A DNA stretch of 42,931 bases, taken from Acidocella facilis ATCC 35904 (GTDB taxonomy: Bacteria > Pseudomonadota > Alphaproteobacteria > Acetobacterales > Acetobacteraceae). The position numbers and the translations under genes are program-made. Below, piece after piece: positions 8,650-18,329 of this stretch (position 1 is the stretch's first letter; each line of letters opens with the position of its first letter). The notes beneath the pieces are model-generated. The model made no database searches. It had not been told where the DNA came from and saw nothing but the letters and a program-made list of their open reading frames with translations. Location of the stretch: positions 1 to 42,931 of the forward strand of contig NZ_JHYG01000015.1 of assembly GCF_000687875.1 (NCBI RefSeq). The letters run 5' to 3'.

Positions 8650-10196
8650 CCCTGACCCTTTCCATTCTGCGCTGCCCGGATGCGGTGCCGCCCGAGACCA
8701 AGCAGCTCTCCGGCGGGGAATTCCGCATCGGCCGGGGGGCTGATAATGACTGGATCATGCCGGATCCTGACCGGCTGCTCTCCAAGCGCCATTGCGTCAT
8801 CGCCTTTCGCAATGGCGGCTGGGCGATCGCGGATATCAGCACCAACGGCACCTTTCTGAACCACGAGCCCGAGCCGATCGGCAATGGTCAGATCCGCGCG
8901 CTGCGCGACGGCGACCGGATCCGTTTCGGCGCCTATGAGATCGAGGCCAGGGTCGAGGACGGGCAGGGATTCGGGGCGTCCAACTTTGGGGCGTCCAGCT
9001 TCGGCAAGGCCAGCTCGCCCTTCGATGATCCGTTCGGTGGCGATGTGTTCGCGCCACCACCACCGCCGCCCGCCAACAGCTTCACCAGCGCCGCCTTCGG
9101 CCCGAATGACCCGCTCTTTGGCGGCCCGCCGCAGCCCCCGTCGGTGCAGATGCCCGACCGGTTCGACCCGCTGGCCGGGCCGGAGAGCGATTTCCTCGGC
9201 GCACCGACCCAGCCGGACCATACCCCCTCCTTCAGCGACGCCTTCCGCCCGCCCGCCGCCCGGCAGATGCTGCCGGAGGATGATGATTGGGACCTCTCGC
9301 CGCTGCCCGGCCAGCAGCCAGCCCGGCCGGCGGCACCTCCGGCCTTCACGCCGCCGCCCCAGGCGCCGGTGCCGGAGTCCTGGGCGTCCACCCCGTCCCC
9401 GTTCGAGGCAACGCCCCCTGCCGCGCCGCCTTCCATGCCGCCGCCGCTGCCACCGCGCCCGGCGCCTGAGGCCGCCAACCCTTTTGCCGAGCCGGCGGAT
9501 CATCGCCCGCCACAAGCTGCGCCAGCCGCGCTGCCGGAGCCCCCCCGCGCGGCGGCGCCGATGCCGACCTCGCCTGTCACGGCCCAGGCGCCCGCGCCGG
9601 GTGGTGACGCGTTGATGGCGGCCTTCCTGCGCGGCGCCGGGCTGGAGGGTAGCACTCCAGCCAACCCCGAGGCGCTGATGCAGGCGCTGGGCGCCACCTT
9701 CCGGGCTGTCGTCTCAGGCATCCGCCAGGCTTTGATCGCGCGCGCCACCATCAAGGGCGAATTCCGCATCGAGCAGACGATGATCCGCGCCCGTGGCAAC
9801 AACCCGCTGAAATTCTCCGCCGATGACGATGACGCGCTGACCGCCCTACTGGGCCTCGGCCGGCGGGTGGATATGGGCCCGGATGCGGCGGTGAACGATG
9901 CGCTGCGCGATATGCGCCTGCATGAGCTGGCCACCATGGCGGCGATGCAGGATGCGGTGCGCGCCTTGCTGGCCCAGCTCGACCCGGCGAAATTGCAGGT
10001 GGAAGGCGGCATGGCGTTGCTGCCGGCGCAGAAAAAGGCCCGTGCCTTCGAGGCCTATGAGAAACTTCACGAAACCATCACCCGCGCGCTGGCTGATGAT
10101 TTCGACAGCGTGTTCGGCAAATCCTTCGCCCGCGCCTATGAAACCGCCTTGCGGGAGGTTTCGGCCCGCGACCCCGGACCAGGAGAGATGTCATGA
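8646..10196 (+). CDS. tagH: FHA-domain protein TagH of the T6SS
   Basis: A 516-residue cytoplasmic regulator. An FHA phosphothreonine-binding domain occupies residues 1-105, with key sites GRG (29-31), SKRH (46-49) and TNGTF (66-70). A long Pro/Ala-rich linker follows (about 110-310). A conserved C-terminal domain at about 315-510 contains FRIEQTMIRARGNNPLKFS and is specific to T6SS TagH proteins. In Agrobacterium and Pseudomonas the FHA protein reads phosphorylation by PpkA and activates assembly; in Agrobacterium it binds phospho-TssL. Start and stop overlap both neighbours by four bases. Confidence 0.93.
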   Translation: MTLTLSILRCPDAVPPETKQLSGGEFRIGRGADNDWIMPDPDRLLSKRHCVIAFRNGGWAIADISTNGTFLNHEPEPIGNGQIRALRDGDRIRFGAYEIEARVEDGQGFGASNFGASSFGKASSPFDDPFGGDVFAPPPPPPANSFTSAAFGPNDPLFGGPPQPPSVQMPDRFDPLAGPESDFLGAPTQPDHTPSFSDAFRPPAARQMLPEDDDWDLSPLPGQQPARPAAPPAFTPPPQAPVPESWASTPSPFEATPPAAPPSMPPPLPPRPAPEAANPFAEPADHRPPQAAPAALPEPPRAAAPMPTSPVTAQAPAPGGDALMAAFLRGAGLEGSTPANPEALMQALGATFRAVVSGIRQALIARATIKGEFRIEQTMIRARGNNPLKFSADDDDALTALLGLGRRVDMGPDAAVNDALRDMRLHELATMAAMQDAVRALLAQLDPAKLQVEGGMALLPAQKKARAFEAYEKLHETITRALADDFDSVFGKSFARAYETALREVSARDPGPGEMS

Positions 10197-10642
10197 AACG
10201 TTCGGCTTTCCTCGCCGCCTGCCTGGTGCTCGCCGGCTGCGCCGCGCCGCCGCCCCCGCCGCCGGTGCTGACGCTGAATATCGCAGGATCCGCCGGGCAG
10301 AATCCCGATCCCGCCGGTCAGGGCACGGCGGTGGCGGTGCGGGTCTATCAGCTCGCCGCCAGCGGCAAGTTCCAGGCGGCGGATGTCTATACCCTCACCG
10401 GCAATGAAACTGCGGCGCTGGGGACGGAGGCGCTGGGCGGTTCCGCGCAATATATCGTTTCACCCGGCCAGAAGCTGACGGAAACGATCAATCTGACGCC
10501 GGGGACGACCACGCTCGGCGTCGCGGTGCTGTTCCGGGACATCAATCATTCCACCTGGAAACTCACCGCCCCGGTTGCCGCGCATGGGCCAACCGTGCTG
10601 ACACTGCATATAAACGGGCTGACCGCATCCCTTGGCGGATGA
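10193..10642 (+). CDS. tssJ: T6SS outer-membrane lipoprotein TssJ
   Basis: A 149-residue lipoprotein with a short signal peptide and lipobox LAGC (Cys16), followed by a proline run. The transthyretin-like beta-sandwich typical of TssJ/SciN follows, with VRVYQLAASGKFQAADVYTL as the recognisable first strands and a conserved FRDINHSTWKL stretch. TssJ is anchored in the outer membrane and binds the periplasmic C-terminus of TssM. It overlaps tagH by ATGA. Confidence 0.92.
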   Translation: MKRSAFLAACLVLAGCAAPPPPPPVLTLNIAGSAGQNPDPAGQGTAVAVRVYQLAASGKFQAADVYTLTGNETAALGTEALGGSAQYIVSPGQKLTETINLTPGTTTLGVAVLFRDINHSTWKLTAPVAAHGPTVLTLHINGLTASLGG

Positions 10643-10717
10643 TGCGCAAGCCGTAATAATGGCGCGGCGCCTCCGGGTGCGGTGTTTGGGAGATTTGAAG
10701 ATTATGCGAGCCGCTTC

Positions 10718-12049
10718 GTGAGCTGGACCAACCGCGTCATCTGGCAGGAGGGCATGTTCCTCCGCTCCCAGCATTTCCAGCAGCAGGATCGCTGGTTGGA
10801 AGCAACGTTGCGCGGCCGTGTCGCGGCGCTGCGGTCGCATGGCTGGGGCCTGACCCAGATGATGCTGGACCGCGATCTGCTCGGCACCGGGCGTTTCGCC
10901 CTCTCCAGCGCCGCCGGCTTGTTCGAGGACGGCACGCCCTTCAGCCTGCCCGGCGAGGCGGACCACCCCGCCCCGTTCGAGGTGCCGGAAAATACCCGCG
11001 GCGTGCTGATCCATCTGGCGCTGCCAGTGCAGCAGGCCGGCGCGGTGGAGATTGCCGCCGCCGATGGCAGCGCCGAGGGCCGCTACAAGGCGCAAAGTTT
11101 TGAGGCCTACGACACCCATTCCGCCTCGCCGCAGGCGGCGGAATTGCTGATCGGCCGGCTGAAGCTGCGCTACCTGCTGGATAGCGATGACCGCGCCGGC
11201 TATCTCTGCATTCCCGTCGCGCGGATCATGGAGGTTTCATCCGACAAGCGTGTGACGCTGGATGAGAACTGGCTGCCCCCCGCTCTGGCCTGCCACGCGG
11301 TGCCGGGCCTCTCCGGGCTGGTCACCGAATTCGCCGGCATGATCAACCAGCGTGGCGAGGCGCTGGCGGCGCGGGTGAATGCGTCGGGTGCGCGCGGTGT
11401 CGCCGAGGTGGCGGATTTCATGCTGCTGCAGGCACTCAATCGCTGGCAGGCTTTGCTGCAGCATTGGGCCGATGCCGCGAATATCCATCCCGAGACGCTC
11501 TATACCGCCTATGTGCAGATGGCCGCCGAATTCGCCACCTTCACCGAGGGGCAGCGCCGCCCGAACAAATATCCCGGCTATCGGCATGAGGATCTGCAAC
11601 GTTCCTTCGCCCCGGTGATCGCGGATCTGCGCCGCGCGCTCTCCTCCGTGATTGAGACCAACGCCACGGCGATCCCGCTGCAGGAGCGCCGGCACGGCGT
11701 GCATGTCGGCCCGATCAATGACCGCAATATTCTGCGCGCGGCGAATTTCGTGCTGACGGTGCAGGCCGATGTGCCGACCGAGACGATGCGCCGCCTCTTC
11801 CCCGCCCAGGTGAAAATCGGCGCGGTGGAGCATATTCGCGAGCTGGTGAATGTGGCGCTGCCCGGCATCGCCGTGCGCCCGCTGCCCGTCGCCCCCCGGC
11901 AGATCCCGTTCTATGCCGGTGGCTCTTATTTCGAGCTGGACCGCAACAGCCCGCATTGGCAGCAGATGCAGACCTCGGGCGGCTTCGCGATCCATGTCTC
12001 CGGAGAATTTCCTGGCCTGCGCATGGAGCTTTGGGCCATCAAAGGGTGA
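10718..12049 (+). CDS. tssK: T6SS baseplate protein TssK
   Basis: A 443-residue trimeric adaptor that links the baseplate to the TssL/TssM membrane complex. The start VSWTNRVIWQEGMFLRSQHF matches the near-invariant TssK N-terminus, so I place the start at the GTG at 10718. The frame also opens from a GTG at 10682, which would add twelve atypical residues. There is no good ribosome site for either. The 75 bases after tssJ hold nothing recognisable. The C-terminal domain ends in the usual FPGLRMELWAIKG pattern. Confidence 0.93.
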   Translation: MSWTNRVIWQEGMFLRSQHFQQQDRWLEATLRGRVAALRSHGWGLTQMMLDRDLLGTGRFALSSAAGLFEDGTPFSLPGEADHPAPFEVPENTRGVLIHLALPVQQAGAVEIAAADGSAEGRYKAQSFEAYDTHSASPQAAELLIGRLKLRYLLDSDDRAGYLCIPVARIMEVSSDKRVTLDENWLPPALACHAVPGLSGLVTEFAGMINQRGEALAARVNASGARGVAEVADFMLLQALNRWQALLQHWADAANIHPETLYTAYVQMAAEFATFTEGQRRPNKYPGYRHEDLQRSFAPVIADLRRALSSVIETNATAIPLQERRHGVHVGPINDRNILRAANFVLTVQADVPTETMRRLFPAQVKIGAVEHIRELVNVALPGIAVRPLPVAPRQIPFYAGGSYFELDRNSPHWQQMQTSGGFAIHVSGEFPGLRMELWAIKG

Positions 12050-12077
12050 GCGCGCGAAGCGCTGAGGGAGAGAGACG

Positions 12078-13463
12078 ATGAGCGATAATCCGTTCTCCGA
12101 GCCGGACGATTCAGACCGCACCGTGATCCGCCCGATCCCGGGCGGCAAGCGCCCGGCCACAACGCCGCCCGCCCAGCCCGCGCCGTTCGACAGCCCTTTC
12201 GGCGGCGCGCCCGCCGCCCCCGGCTACAGCGCCCCCGCCGCCACCTTGCCGGCGGATGCGCCGGAGACGATCTCCATGGGCGGCGCGCCGCTGATCGCCG
12301 CCGCCGCCCCCTTGCTGCAATTGCTGGCGCGGCTGCGCAACACGCTGCAGGCGCCTGATTCCGGGGATCTGCGCGAGCGCGCCGTGCGCGAAATCCGCCG
12401 CTTCGAGGAAACCGCCCGGGCGCGCAATATTCCGATGGAGCAGCTGCGCCCGGCGCATTACGCCCTCTGCGCCAGCCTGGATGACGTGGTGCTGGCGACC
12501 CCCTGGGGTAGCCAGGGGGCCTGGGCGCAGCGTTCGCTGGTCTCCACCTTCCATCAGGAGGTCCGCTCCGGCGAGCGCTTCTTCGACGTGATGGCGCAGA
12601 TCCGCCAAAATCCTGGCAATTTCCTGCCGGTTCTGGAATTGATGTATTTCTGCCTGTCGCTTGGCTATATGGGCCGCTACCGGCTCTCCCCGCGCGGCCC
12701 GGCCGAGATCGACCGGCTGCGCGAGGAAACCTACGCGGTGCTGCGCCGGCAAAACCCGCCGGGAGATCCGGCGCTCTCCCCGCATTGGCAAGGTGTTGCG
12801 GCGGGCTATAAGCCGCGCCGTTTCGGCGTGCCGGTCTGGGTGGTCGCTATCGTGGCGCTGGGTGTGCTGGGGCTGGTTTATGCCGGCTGCCTGTTTTCGC
12901 TTTCCGGCAAGTCGGACGCCGCCTTCCAGGCGCAGGTGAGCGCGCCGCTGCCGCAAATGCCGCAGATCGTCCGCGCCCAGCCGGTGGTCGCCCCGGCCGA
13001 GCCCGCGCCCATCGGCCCGACGATCCTGGACCGTCTCTCCGGCTTCCTGCAGCCTGAAATCGCCGCCGGCAAGGTGAGCGTGCTGGGCACCACCCATCAG
13101 CCGATCGTGCGCATCAACAATCAGGGCCTGTTCGGCTCCGGCAGCGCCACGGTGGAAGATACCGATGTGCCGCTGCTGCGGAAAATCGGCCAGGCGCTGG
13201 CAAAGGAAACCGGCACGGTCGTCGTCACCGGCTATACCGACAACCAGCCGATCCACACGCTGCAATTCCCCTCCAACTTCGTGCTCTCGCAATCGCGCGC
13301 GCAGGCGGCGGCGGCGATTTTGGACCAGACCATCGGCGACCAGAGCCGGATCACCGCGAAAGGCATGGGCGATTCCGACCCTGTCGCCAGCAACGCCAGC
13401 GCGGCGGGGCGCGCGCAGAACCGGCGCATCGAAATCGTGCTGAACCACCCTTCGGGAAACTGA
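12078..13463 (+). CDS. tssL: T6SS membrane protein TssL with OmpA-like peptidoglycan-binding domain
   Basis: 461 residues in four parts. There is a disordered acidic/Pro-rich N-terminus (1-65) and a DotU/IcmH cytoplasmic domain (about 66-250, with HYALCASLDDVVLATPWG). A single membrane helix follows (251-275, VWVVAIVALGVLGLVYAG). The periplasmic OmpA domain contains VTGYTDNQ and GRAQNRRIEIVL. Thr15 in PDDSDRTVIRP occupies the place of Thr14 of Agrobacterium TssL, the residue phosphorylated by PpkA and bound by Fha. AGGGAGAGAG precedes the ATG. It is followed 7 bases later by tssM. Confidence 0.95.
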   Translation: MSDNPFSEPDDSDRTVIRPIPGGKRPATTPPAQPAPFDSPFGGAPAAPGYSAPAATLPADAPETISMGGAPLIAAAAPLLQLLARLRNTLQAPDSGDLRERAVREIRRFEETARARNIPMEQLRPAHYALCASLDDVVLATPWGSQGAWAQRSLVSTFHQEVRSGERFFDVMAQIRQNPGNFLPVLELMYFCLSLGYMGRYRLSPRGPAEIDRLREETYAVLRRQNPPGDPALSPHWQGVAAGYKPRRFGVPVWVVAIVALGVLGLVYAGCLFSLSGKSDAAFQAQVSAPLPQMPQIVRAQPVVAPAEPAPIGPTILDRLSGFLQPEIAAGKVSVLGTTHQPIVRINNQGLFGSGSATVEDTDVPLLRKIGQALAKETGTVVVTGYTDNQPIHTLQFPSNFVLSQSRAQAAAAILDQTIGDQSRITAKGMGDSDPVASNASAAGRAQNRRIEIVLNHPSGN

Positions 13464-13470
13464 CATCGCC

Positions 13471-16400
13471 ATGAAAAAAATTCTCGGCTTTCTGGCGTCG
13501 CGCTGGGTTTTGAGCTTCGTCGCCGCCTTGGTGCTGGCGGCTCTGGTGTGGTTCTTCGCGCCCTTCATTCACGCTTTAGCCGGCCTCATCGTCCGGCTGG
13601 TCATCATTCTGGTCATTCTGCTGGTCTGGCTCGGCGCCAATCTGCTCCTGGACCGGCGGCGCAAGACACGTGACGCGGCTTTGGCCGCCGGGGTCGCGGA
13701 TGCCGGGGCGGCCACGCAGGACAAGGCGGCGGCGGAAGAGCTGGCGGCGCTGAGCGAGAAGCTGAAAAAATCCCTCGCCTTGCTGCGCAAGGCCAGCGGC
13801 TCGCGCGGCTATCTCTATGAGCAACCCTGGTACGTCATCATCGGCCCGCCAGGGGCCGGCAAGACCACAGCACTTCTGAATGCCGGGCTGAAATTCCCGC
13901 TGGCGGCGGAGTTGGGGCAGGGGGCGGTGGCCGGTGTCGGCGGCACCCGGCTTTGCGACTGGTGGTTCACCGAGCAGGCGGTGCTGATCGACACCGCCGG
14001 GCGCTACACCACCCAGGATTCCAACGCTGCCACCGACAAAGCCGGTTGGGAGGGCTTCCTCGACCTGCTCAAGCGCACCCGCCAGCGCCAGGCGCTGAAC
14101 GGCGTGGTGGTGGCGATCTCGCTGGCCGACATCGCCGCCGCGCCGCGTGAGGAGCGCCTGGCCCATGCCCGCGCCATCCGCAGCCGCATCAAGGAACTCA
14201 CCGCCCGGCTGGATTTGAAGCTGCCGGTCTATGCGCTGCTGACCAAGGCGGATCTGCTCGCCGGCTTCACCGAGTTTTTCGACGATCTCGACCAGGAAAA
14301 GCGCGCCCAGGTCTGGGGCACCACCTTCCCGGCACAAAACACCAATGCGGTGGCGCAGTTCGATGCCGAGTTCAAGCTGCTGGTGCAGCGCCTGGATGAA
14401 CGGCTGATCGATCTGCTGCAGCGCGAGCGCAGCCCGGAGCGCCGCGCCCTCATCGCCGGCTTCCCCACCCAGGTGGCGAGCCTGGAAGCTCCGCTGAACG
14501 AGTTCCTGGCCGAGGCCTTTGGCGGCTCGGCTTTGGACCCCGCCCCCTATCTGCGCGGTGTCTATTTCACCTCCGGCACCCAGGAAGGCACGCCGATCGA
14601 CCGGCTGACCGGCGCGCTCACCCGCGCCTTCGGCATCGATCAGCGCCGCGCCCCCTCGCTGCGCGCCGCCTCCGGCCGCAGCTATTTCCTCTCCCGCCTG
14701 CTGCAGCAGGTGATTTTCGGCGAGGCGATGCTGGCCGGGCAGAATCCGGCCCAGCGCCGCCGGCGCCTCCTGCTGCAAGCGGCGGGCTATGGCGCTGTTG
14801 GCATCGTGTTTCTGGGGCTGCTCGGCGGGTTCCTGCTCAGCCGCGCCCATAACCAGGCGGCGATTGCCGCCAGCGACCAGGCGGTGGCCAATTACCAGCA
14901 GGCGGCCAAGAGCCTGCAGCTCGATCCGGTTCAGGATTCCAACCTGCAAACCGTGCTGCCCTTGCTGGATGCCGCCCGCGCCATGCCCTTCGGCGCTGGC
15001 GACACGACGGATCACGGCGCGATGGGGCTGGGGCTGAATCAGGCGCCCAAGCTCAGCGCCGGCGCCAACACGCTCTACACCAACGCGCTGGATAACATCC
15101 TGCTGCCGCGGCTGATCCTGCAGCTGGAAGCGGAAATGCGCGGCGGCTTCGACAAGCCGGAATTCCTCTACCAAGCCACACGCGTCTATCTGATGCTGGG
15201 CGGGCAGGGGCCGATGGACAAAAACCTCGTCGAAGCCTGGATGAAGCTGGATTGGCAGCGCCTTTATCCAGGCATCGCCAACCAGGATGCGCGCGAGGAT
15301 CTGATGCAGCATCTGGTGGTGATGCTGAACGCCCCGCTGCCGCAGGTGCCGTTGGATGGCGCGCTGGTGGAAGCCGCCCGCGCCACCTTCAGCCGGGTCT
15401 CGGTGGCGGAGCGCGTCTATTCGCGCATCCGCGACTCTCAGGCCGCCGCCGCCGTGCCCGCCTGGGTGCCGGCGACGGCGATGGGGGCGGCCGGCGTGCC
15501 GCTCTTCACCCGCGCCTCCGGCAAGCCGCTCACCGAGGGCGTGCCCGGTTTCTACACGCTGAAAGGCTTCCAGCTGGTGCTGCTGCCGGCCCTCACCCAC
15601 GCCACCAAGGATGTCGCGGATGAGAGCTGGGTGCTCGGGCCCGGCCAGCAGGTCGATCCGTCCAGTCCGGACATGCAGAATCTGGAGCAGAACGTCATCA
15701 AGCTCTACGAGGCCGATTACGAGGCGCAATGGAACGCGATGCTGGGCGATCTGAACCTGAAGCCGGCCACCAATATCGGCCAGGCGGTGCAGACGCTCTA
15801 CATCCTCGGCTCCCCGCAATCGCCGATGCAGCGTCTGCTGGCCAGCATCACCACGCAGTTGCAGCTCTCCAAGGGCGTCGAACCGCCGAAGCCGGCCGCG
15901 ACCTCGAAGATCCCCGGTGCGGCGGCGTTGAATGCGGATGCCACGGCGCTGCAAGGGCTGATGGGCGCGGCCACGGCCAGCGGCGGTCCCGCCCTTGGGT
16001 CCGAGGTGGATAATTACTACGCGCCGCTGATCAATTATGTCGGGGGCGGCGCCGGCTCGCCGATGAGCCTCACGCTCAACCTCATCAACGGGCTGCAACA
16101 GCAATTGGCGGCATTGGCCGCCGCCGCGCCCGGCACCGCCCCGGCGGCCCCGGCGGCGGGCGGCGACCCGGCCAGCCTGCTGCAAGGTGAGGCGGCAACC
16201 GACCCGCAGCCCGTTTCGCGCTGGCTGCAGGCGCTGGTGGTCAATGCCAATGGTCTGCGCGGCGGCAGTGCGGCCAAGGCGGCGGCGGCGGCGTTCAACG
16301 GGGCCGCCGGGCCGGGCCAGCTCTGCCAGCAGGCGGTGGCCGGGCGCTACCCGTTCGTGCCCGCCTCCTCCTCGGACATCCCGTTGGGTGATTTCGCGCA

Positions 16401-16986
16401 TCTCTTCGCCCCCAACGGGCTACTGGACAGCTTCTTCACCCAGCAGGTGCAGCCTTTCGTCGACATGTCCGGCCGGACCTGGCGGGTGCAGGCGGTGAAT
16501 GGCGTCACCCCGCCGATCAGCCAGGGCGCCCTGGCGGAGTTCCAGCGCGCGGAGACGATCAAGCAGCTCTTTTTCGCCGCCGGCGCCACCCCGTCCGTGC
16601 AGTTCAGCCTCAGCCCGACCGCGCTCGATGCCGGCGCGGCGCAGGCGGTGCTGCAGCTGGGGGCGGTGAATGTCTCCTACGCCCATGGCCCGCAAGTGCC
16701 GACGATGATCTCCTGGCCCGGTGCCGATGGCATGCAGACGGCGCGGCTGATCATCACCCCGGTCGGCGGCGGCAACCCGGTGGAGCTGGATGCCTCCGGC
16801 CCCTGGGCGTTGTTCCATCTGTTCAGCCAGGGCACGCTGGCCCAGGCCGGATCGTCGGACCAGTACACGCTCACCTTTTCCGCCGGCGGGCATAGTGTGA
16901 GCTACAGCATCGGCGCCAACTCCGTGCTCAACCCCTTCGCTCCCGGCATGCTGGCGGATTTCCGCTGCCCCAGCCTGCAGGGATGA
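13471..16986 (+). CDS. tssM: T6SS inner-membrane protein TssM (IcmF)
   Basis: A 1171-residue membrane core component. Two membrane helices lie near residues 12-59 and a third near 435-460, ending GGFLLS. Between them is the cytoplasmic NTPase-like domain with an intact Walker A, GPPGAGKT (125-132), and a DTAGRY Walker B-type motif. The large periplasmic part binds TssJ through its C-terminus. The end is PFAPGMLADFRCPSLQG. The length is normal. An intact Walker A is kept in some TssM proteins and lost in others; whether this one hydrolyses ATP is not shown by sequence. It overlaps tagF by ATGA. Confidence 0.95.
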   Translation: MKKILGFLASRWVLSFVAALVLAALVWFFAPFIHALAGLIVRLVIILVILLVWLGANLLLDRRRKTRDAALAAGVADAGAATQDKAAAEELAALSEKLKKSLALLRKASGSRGYLYEQPWYVIIGPPGAGKTTALLNAGLKFPLAAELGQGAVAGVGGTRLCDWWFTEQAVLIDTAGRYTTQDSNAATDKAGWEGFLDLLKRTRQRQALNGVVVAISLADIAAAPREERLAHARAIRSRIKELTARLDLKLPVYALLTKADLLAGFTEFFDDLDQEKRAQVWGTTFPAQNTNAVAQFDAEFKLLVQRLDERLIDLLQRERSPERRALIAGFPTQVASLEAPLNEFLAEAFGGSALDPAPYLRGVYFTSGTQEGTPIDRLTGALTRAFGIDQRRAPSLRAASGRSYFLSRLLQQVIFGEAMLAGQNPAQRRRRLLLQAAGYGAVGIVFLGLLGGFLLSRAHNQAAIAASDQAVANYQQAAKSLQLDPVQDSNLQTVLPLLDAARAMPFGAGDTTDHGAMGLGLNQAPKLSAGANTLYTNALDNILLPRLILQLEAEMRGGFDKPEFLYQATRVYLMLGGQGPMDKNLVEAWMKLDWQRLYPGIANQDAREDLMQHLVVMLNAPLPQVPLDGALVEAARATFSRVSVAERVYSRIRDSQAAAAVPAWVPATAMGAAGVPLFTRASGKPLTEGVPGFYTLKGFQLVLLPALTHATKDVADESWVLGPGQQVDPSSPDMQNLEQNVIKLYEADYEAQWNAMLGDLNLKPATNIGQAVQTLYILGSPQSPMQRLLASITTQLQLSKGVEPPKPAATSKIPGAAALNADATALQGLMGAATASGGPALGSEVDNYYAPLINYVGGGAGSPMSLTLNLINGLQQQLAALAAAAPGTAPAAPAAGGDPASLLQGEAATDPQPVSRWLQALVVNANGLRGGSAAKAAAAAFNGAAGPGQLCQQAVAGRYPFVPASSSDIPLGDFAHLFAPNGLLDSFFTQQVQPFVDMSGRTWRVQAVNGVTPPISQGALAEFQRAETIKQLFFAAGATPSVQFSLSPTALDAGAAQAVLQLGAVNVSYAHGPQVPTMISWPGADGMQTARLIITPVGGGNPVELDASGPWALFHLFSQGTLAQAGSSDQYTLTFSAGGHSVSYSIGANSVLNPFAPGMLADFRCPSLQG

Positions 16987-17570
16987 GCATGTTCCAACCC
17001 GCTCTGACCGGGTTTTTCGGCAAGCTGCCGGCGCGCGGGGATTTCCTGCGCGCCGGGCTGCCGGAAGATGCGGTCGAGCCGCTCGATCTCTGGTGCCGGG
17101 ACTGCCTGACCCAATCGCGTGCCGATCTCGGCGCGGCCTGGGAGCCGGCCTGGATGAGCGCGCCGATCTGGTATTTCTTCCTCCCTAACGGCGCCTGCGG
17201 GGCGCGGGCGATGCTGGGGGTGTGGCTGCCGAGCATGGACAAGGCCGGGCGGCATTACCCCTTCATTCTGGCCGCGCTGGCGGATGATCCGGCCGCATTG
17301 GGGCAAGGCGGCGCCTGGCTGGCGCTGGCGCAAGCCGAAGGGCTGGCCGGGGTGGTTGACGATAAGCCGCACGAAGCGATCGCCGCTGGCCTGGCCGCGC
17401 CGGTGGAAGACGTAGCCCTGCCGCCGATTGGCTGGTGGACCGAAGGCAGCCCGCTGGTGCGGCCTTGCCGTTTCGAAATGCCGGGGCTGTTGCCCGCCGC
17501 GACCCATGCCGGCGCCATGCTGCGCGATCTTCAGCCCCATGATCCTCAGCCCGCGGAGGGGCTCAATTGA
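16983..17570 (+). CDS. tagF: T6SS accessory protein TagF
   Basis: A 195-residue protein of the TagF (DUF2094) family, with the typical opening GFFGKLPARGDFLRAGLP and the core motif WLPSMDKAGRHYPF. In Pseudomonas aeruginosa TagF represses T6SS after translation, acting alongside the PpkA/PppA pathway. In Agrobacterium a TagF-PppA fusion dampens secretion through Fha. Here TagF and PppA are separate but adjacent and overlapping, which fits a shared negative role. Confidence 0.93.
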   Translation: MSMFQPALTGFFGKLPARGDFLRAGLPEDAVEPLDLWCRDCLTQSRADLGAAWEPAWMSAPIWYFFLPNGACGARAMLGVWLPSMDKAGRHYPFILAALADDPAALGQGGAWLALAQAEGLAGVVDDKPHEAIAAGLAAPVEDVALPPIGWWTEGSPLVRPCRFEMPGLLPAATHAGAMLRDLQPHDPQPAEGLN

Positions 17571-18280
17571 TGCCACGTTCCTGGGCGCAGACGGATGTCG
17601 GCGCGGTTCGCAAACATAACGAGGATAATCTGCTCGCCCGGCCGGAGCTGGGGCTCTGGGTGGTGGCAGATGGTGCCGGCGGCCATGCCTCGGGTGAGGT
17701 CGCCTCGGGCATGATCGTCGAGGCGCTCTCCCGCCTGCCCGCTGACCTGAGTGCGAGCGAGCTGCTCTCGGGCATTCGCGTCACCATCACCCAGGTGCAT
17801 GATGCTTTGCGCGCGGAAGCCGCCCGGCGCGGCGGCGATGTGATGATCGCCTCGACCTTTGTCGGGCTGATGATCCGCGATCGCCATTTCGCCTGCCTCT
17901 GGGCCGGTGATTCCCGCGCCTATCTGCTGCGCGGTGGCGTGCTGCAACAGATCACCCGCGACCATTCGCTGGTGCAGGAGCTGGTGGAGGCCGGCACGCT
18001 GCGCCCGGAAGATGCGGAGAAACACCCGCACGCCAATATCATCACCCGTGCGGTGGGGGCGGATGACGAGGTGCTGGAGCTGGACAAGGTGATCGGCCAG
18101 ATCCAGCCCGGCGACCGCTTCCTGCTCTGCAGCGACGGCTTGAGCAAAACCCTCAGCGAGCCGGAACTCCAAAGCCTGCTCGGCGCCCCGGAAGGCGTGC
18201 CGCCGACGGAACTGCTGATTGCCGCTGCCCTGGCGCACCGGGTGAATGATAATGTAACGGCGGTGGTGGTGGAGGTTTAG
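17570..18280 (+). CDS. pppA: PP2C-type protein phosphatase PppA
   Basis: A 236-residue metal-dependent Ser/Thr phosphatase. The metal-binding and core motifs are present in order: DVGAVRKHNEDN, VADGAGGHASGE, WAGDSRAYLLR, LLCSDGLSKTL and HRVNDNVTAVVV. GGAGGGG lies 8 bases before the ATG at 17570, which overlaps the tagF stop (TGATG). It should remove the phosphate added by the threonine kinase and so switch T6SS off. The only candidate partner kinase in the window is at 34403-36205. It is the last gene of this operon. Confidence 0.94.
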   Translation: MPRSWAQTDVGAVRKHNEDNLLARPELGLWVVADGAGGHASGEVASGMIVEALSRLPADLSASELLSGIRVTITQVHDALRAEAARRGGDVMIASTFVGLMIRDRHFACLWAGDSRAYLLRGGVLQQITRDHSLVQELVEAGTLRPEDAEKHPHANIITRAVGADDEVLELDKVIGQIQPGDRFLLCSDGLSKTLSEPELQSLLGAPEGVPPTELLIAAALAHRVNDNVTAVVVEV

Positions 18281-18329
18281 GGTGTTGGAAAAAGTACCGA
18301 AATGAGCGTCACCTATATTTGCGCTCAAT

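Noticed and set aside
13576-16401. Minus-strand open frame of 941 codons opposite tssM
   Set aside because: Composition (Arg, Gly, His, Gln) and lack of motifs show an antisense shadow of tssM.
18303-18327. TGAGCG...CGCTCA inverted repeat between pppA and the peptidase gene as a terminator
   Set aside because: Only 6 bp with a 13-base loop and no T tract; too weak to claim.
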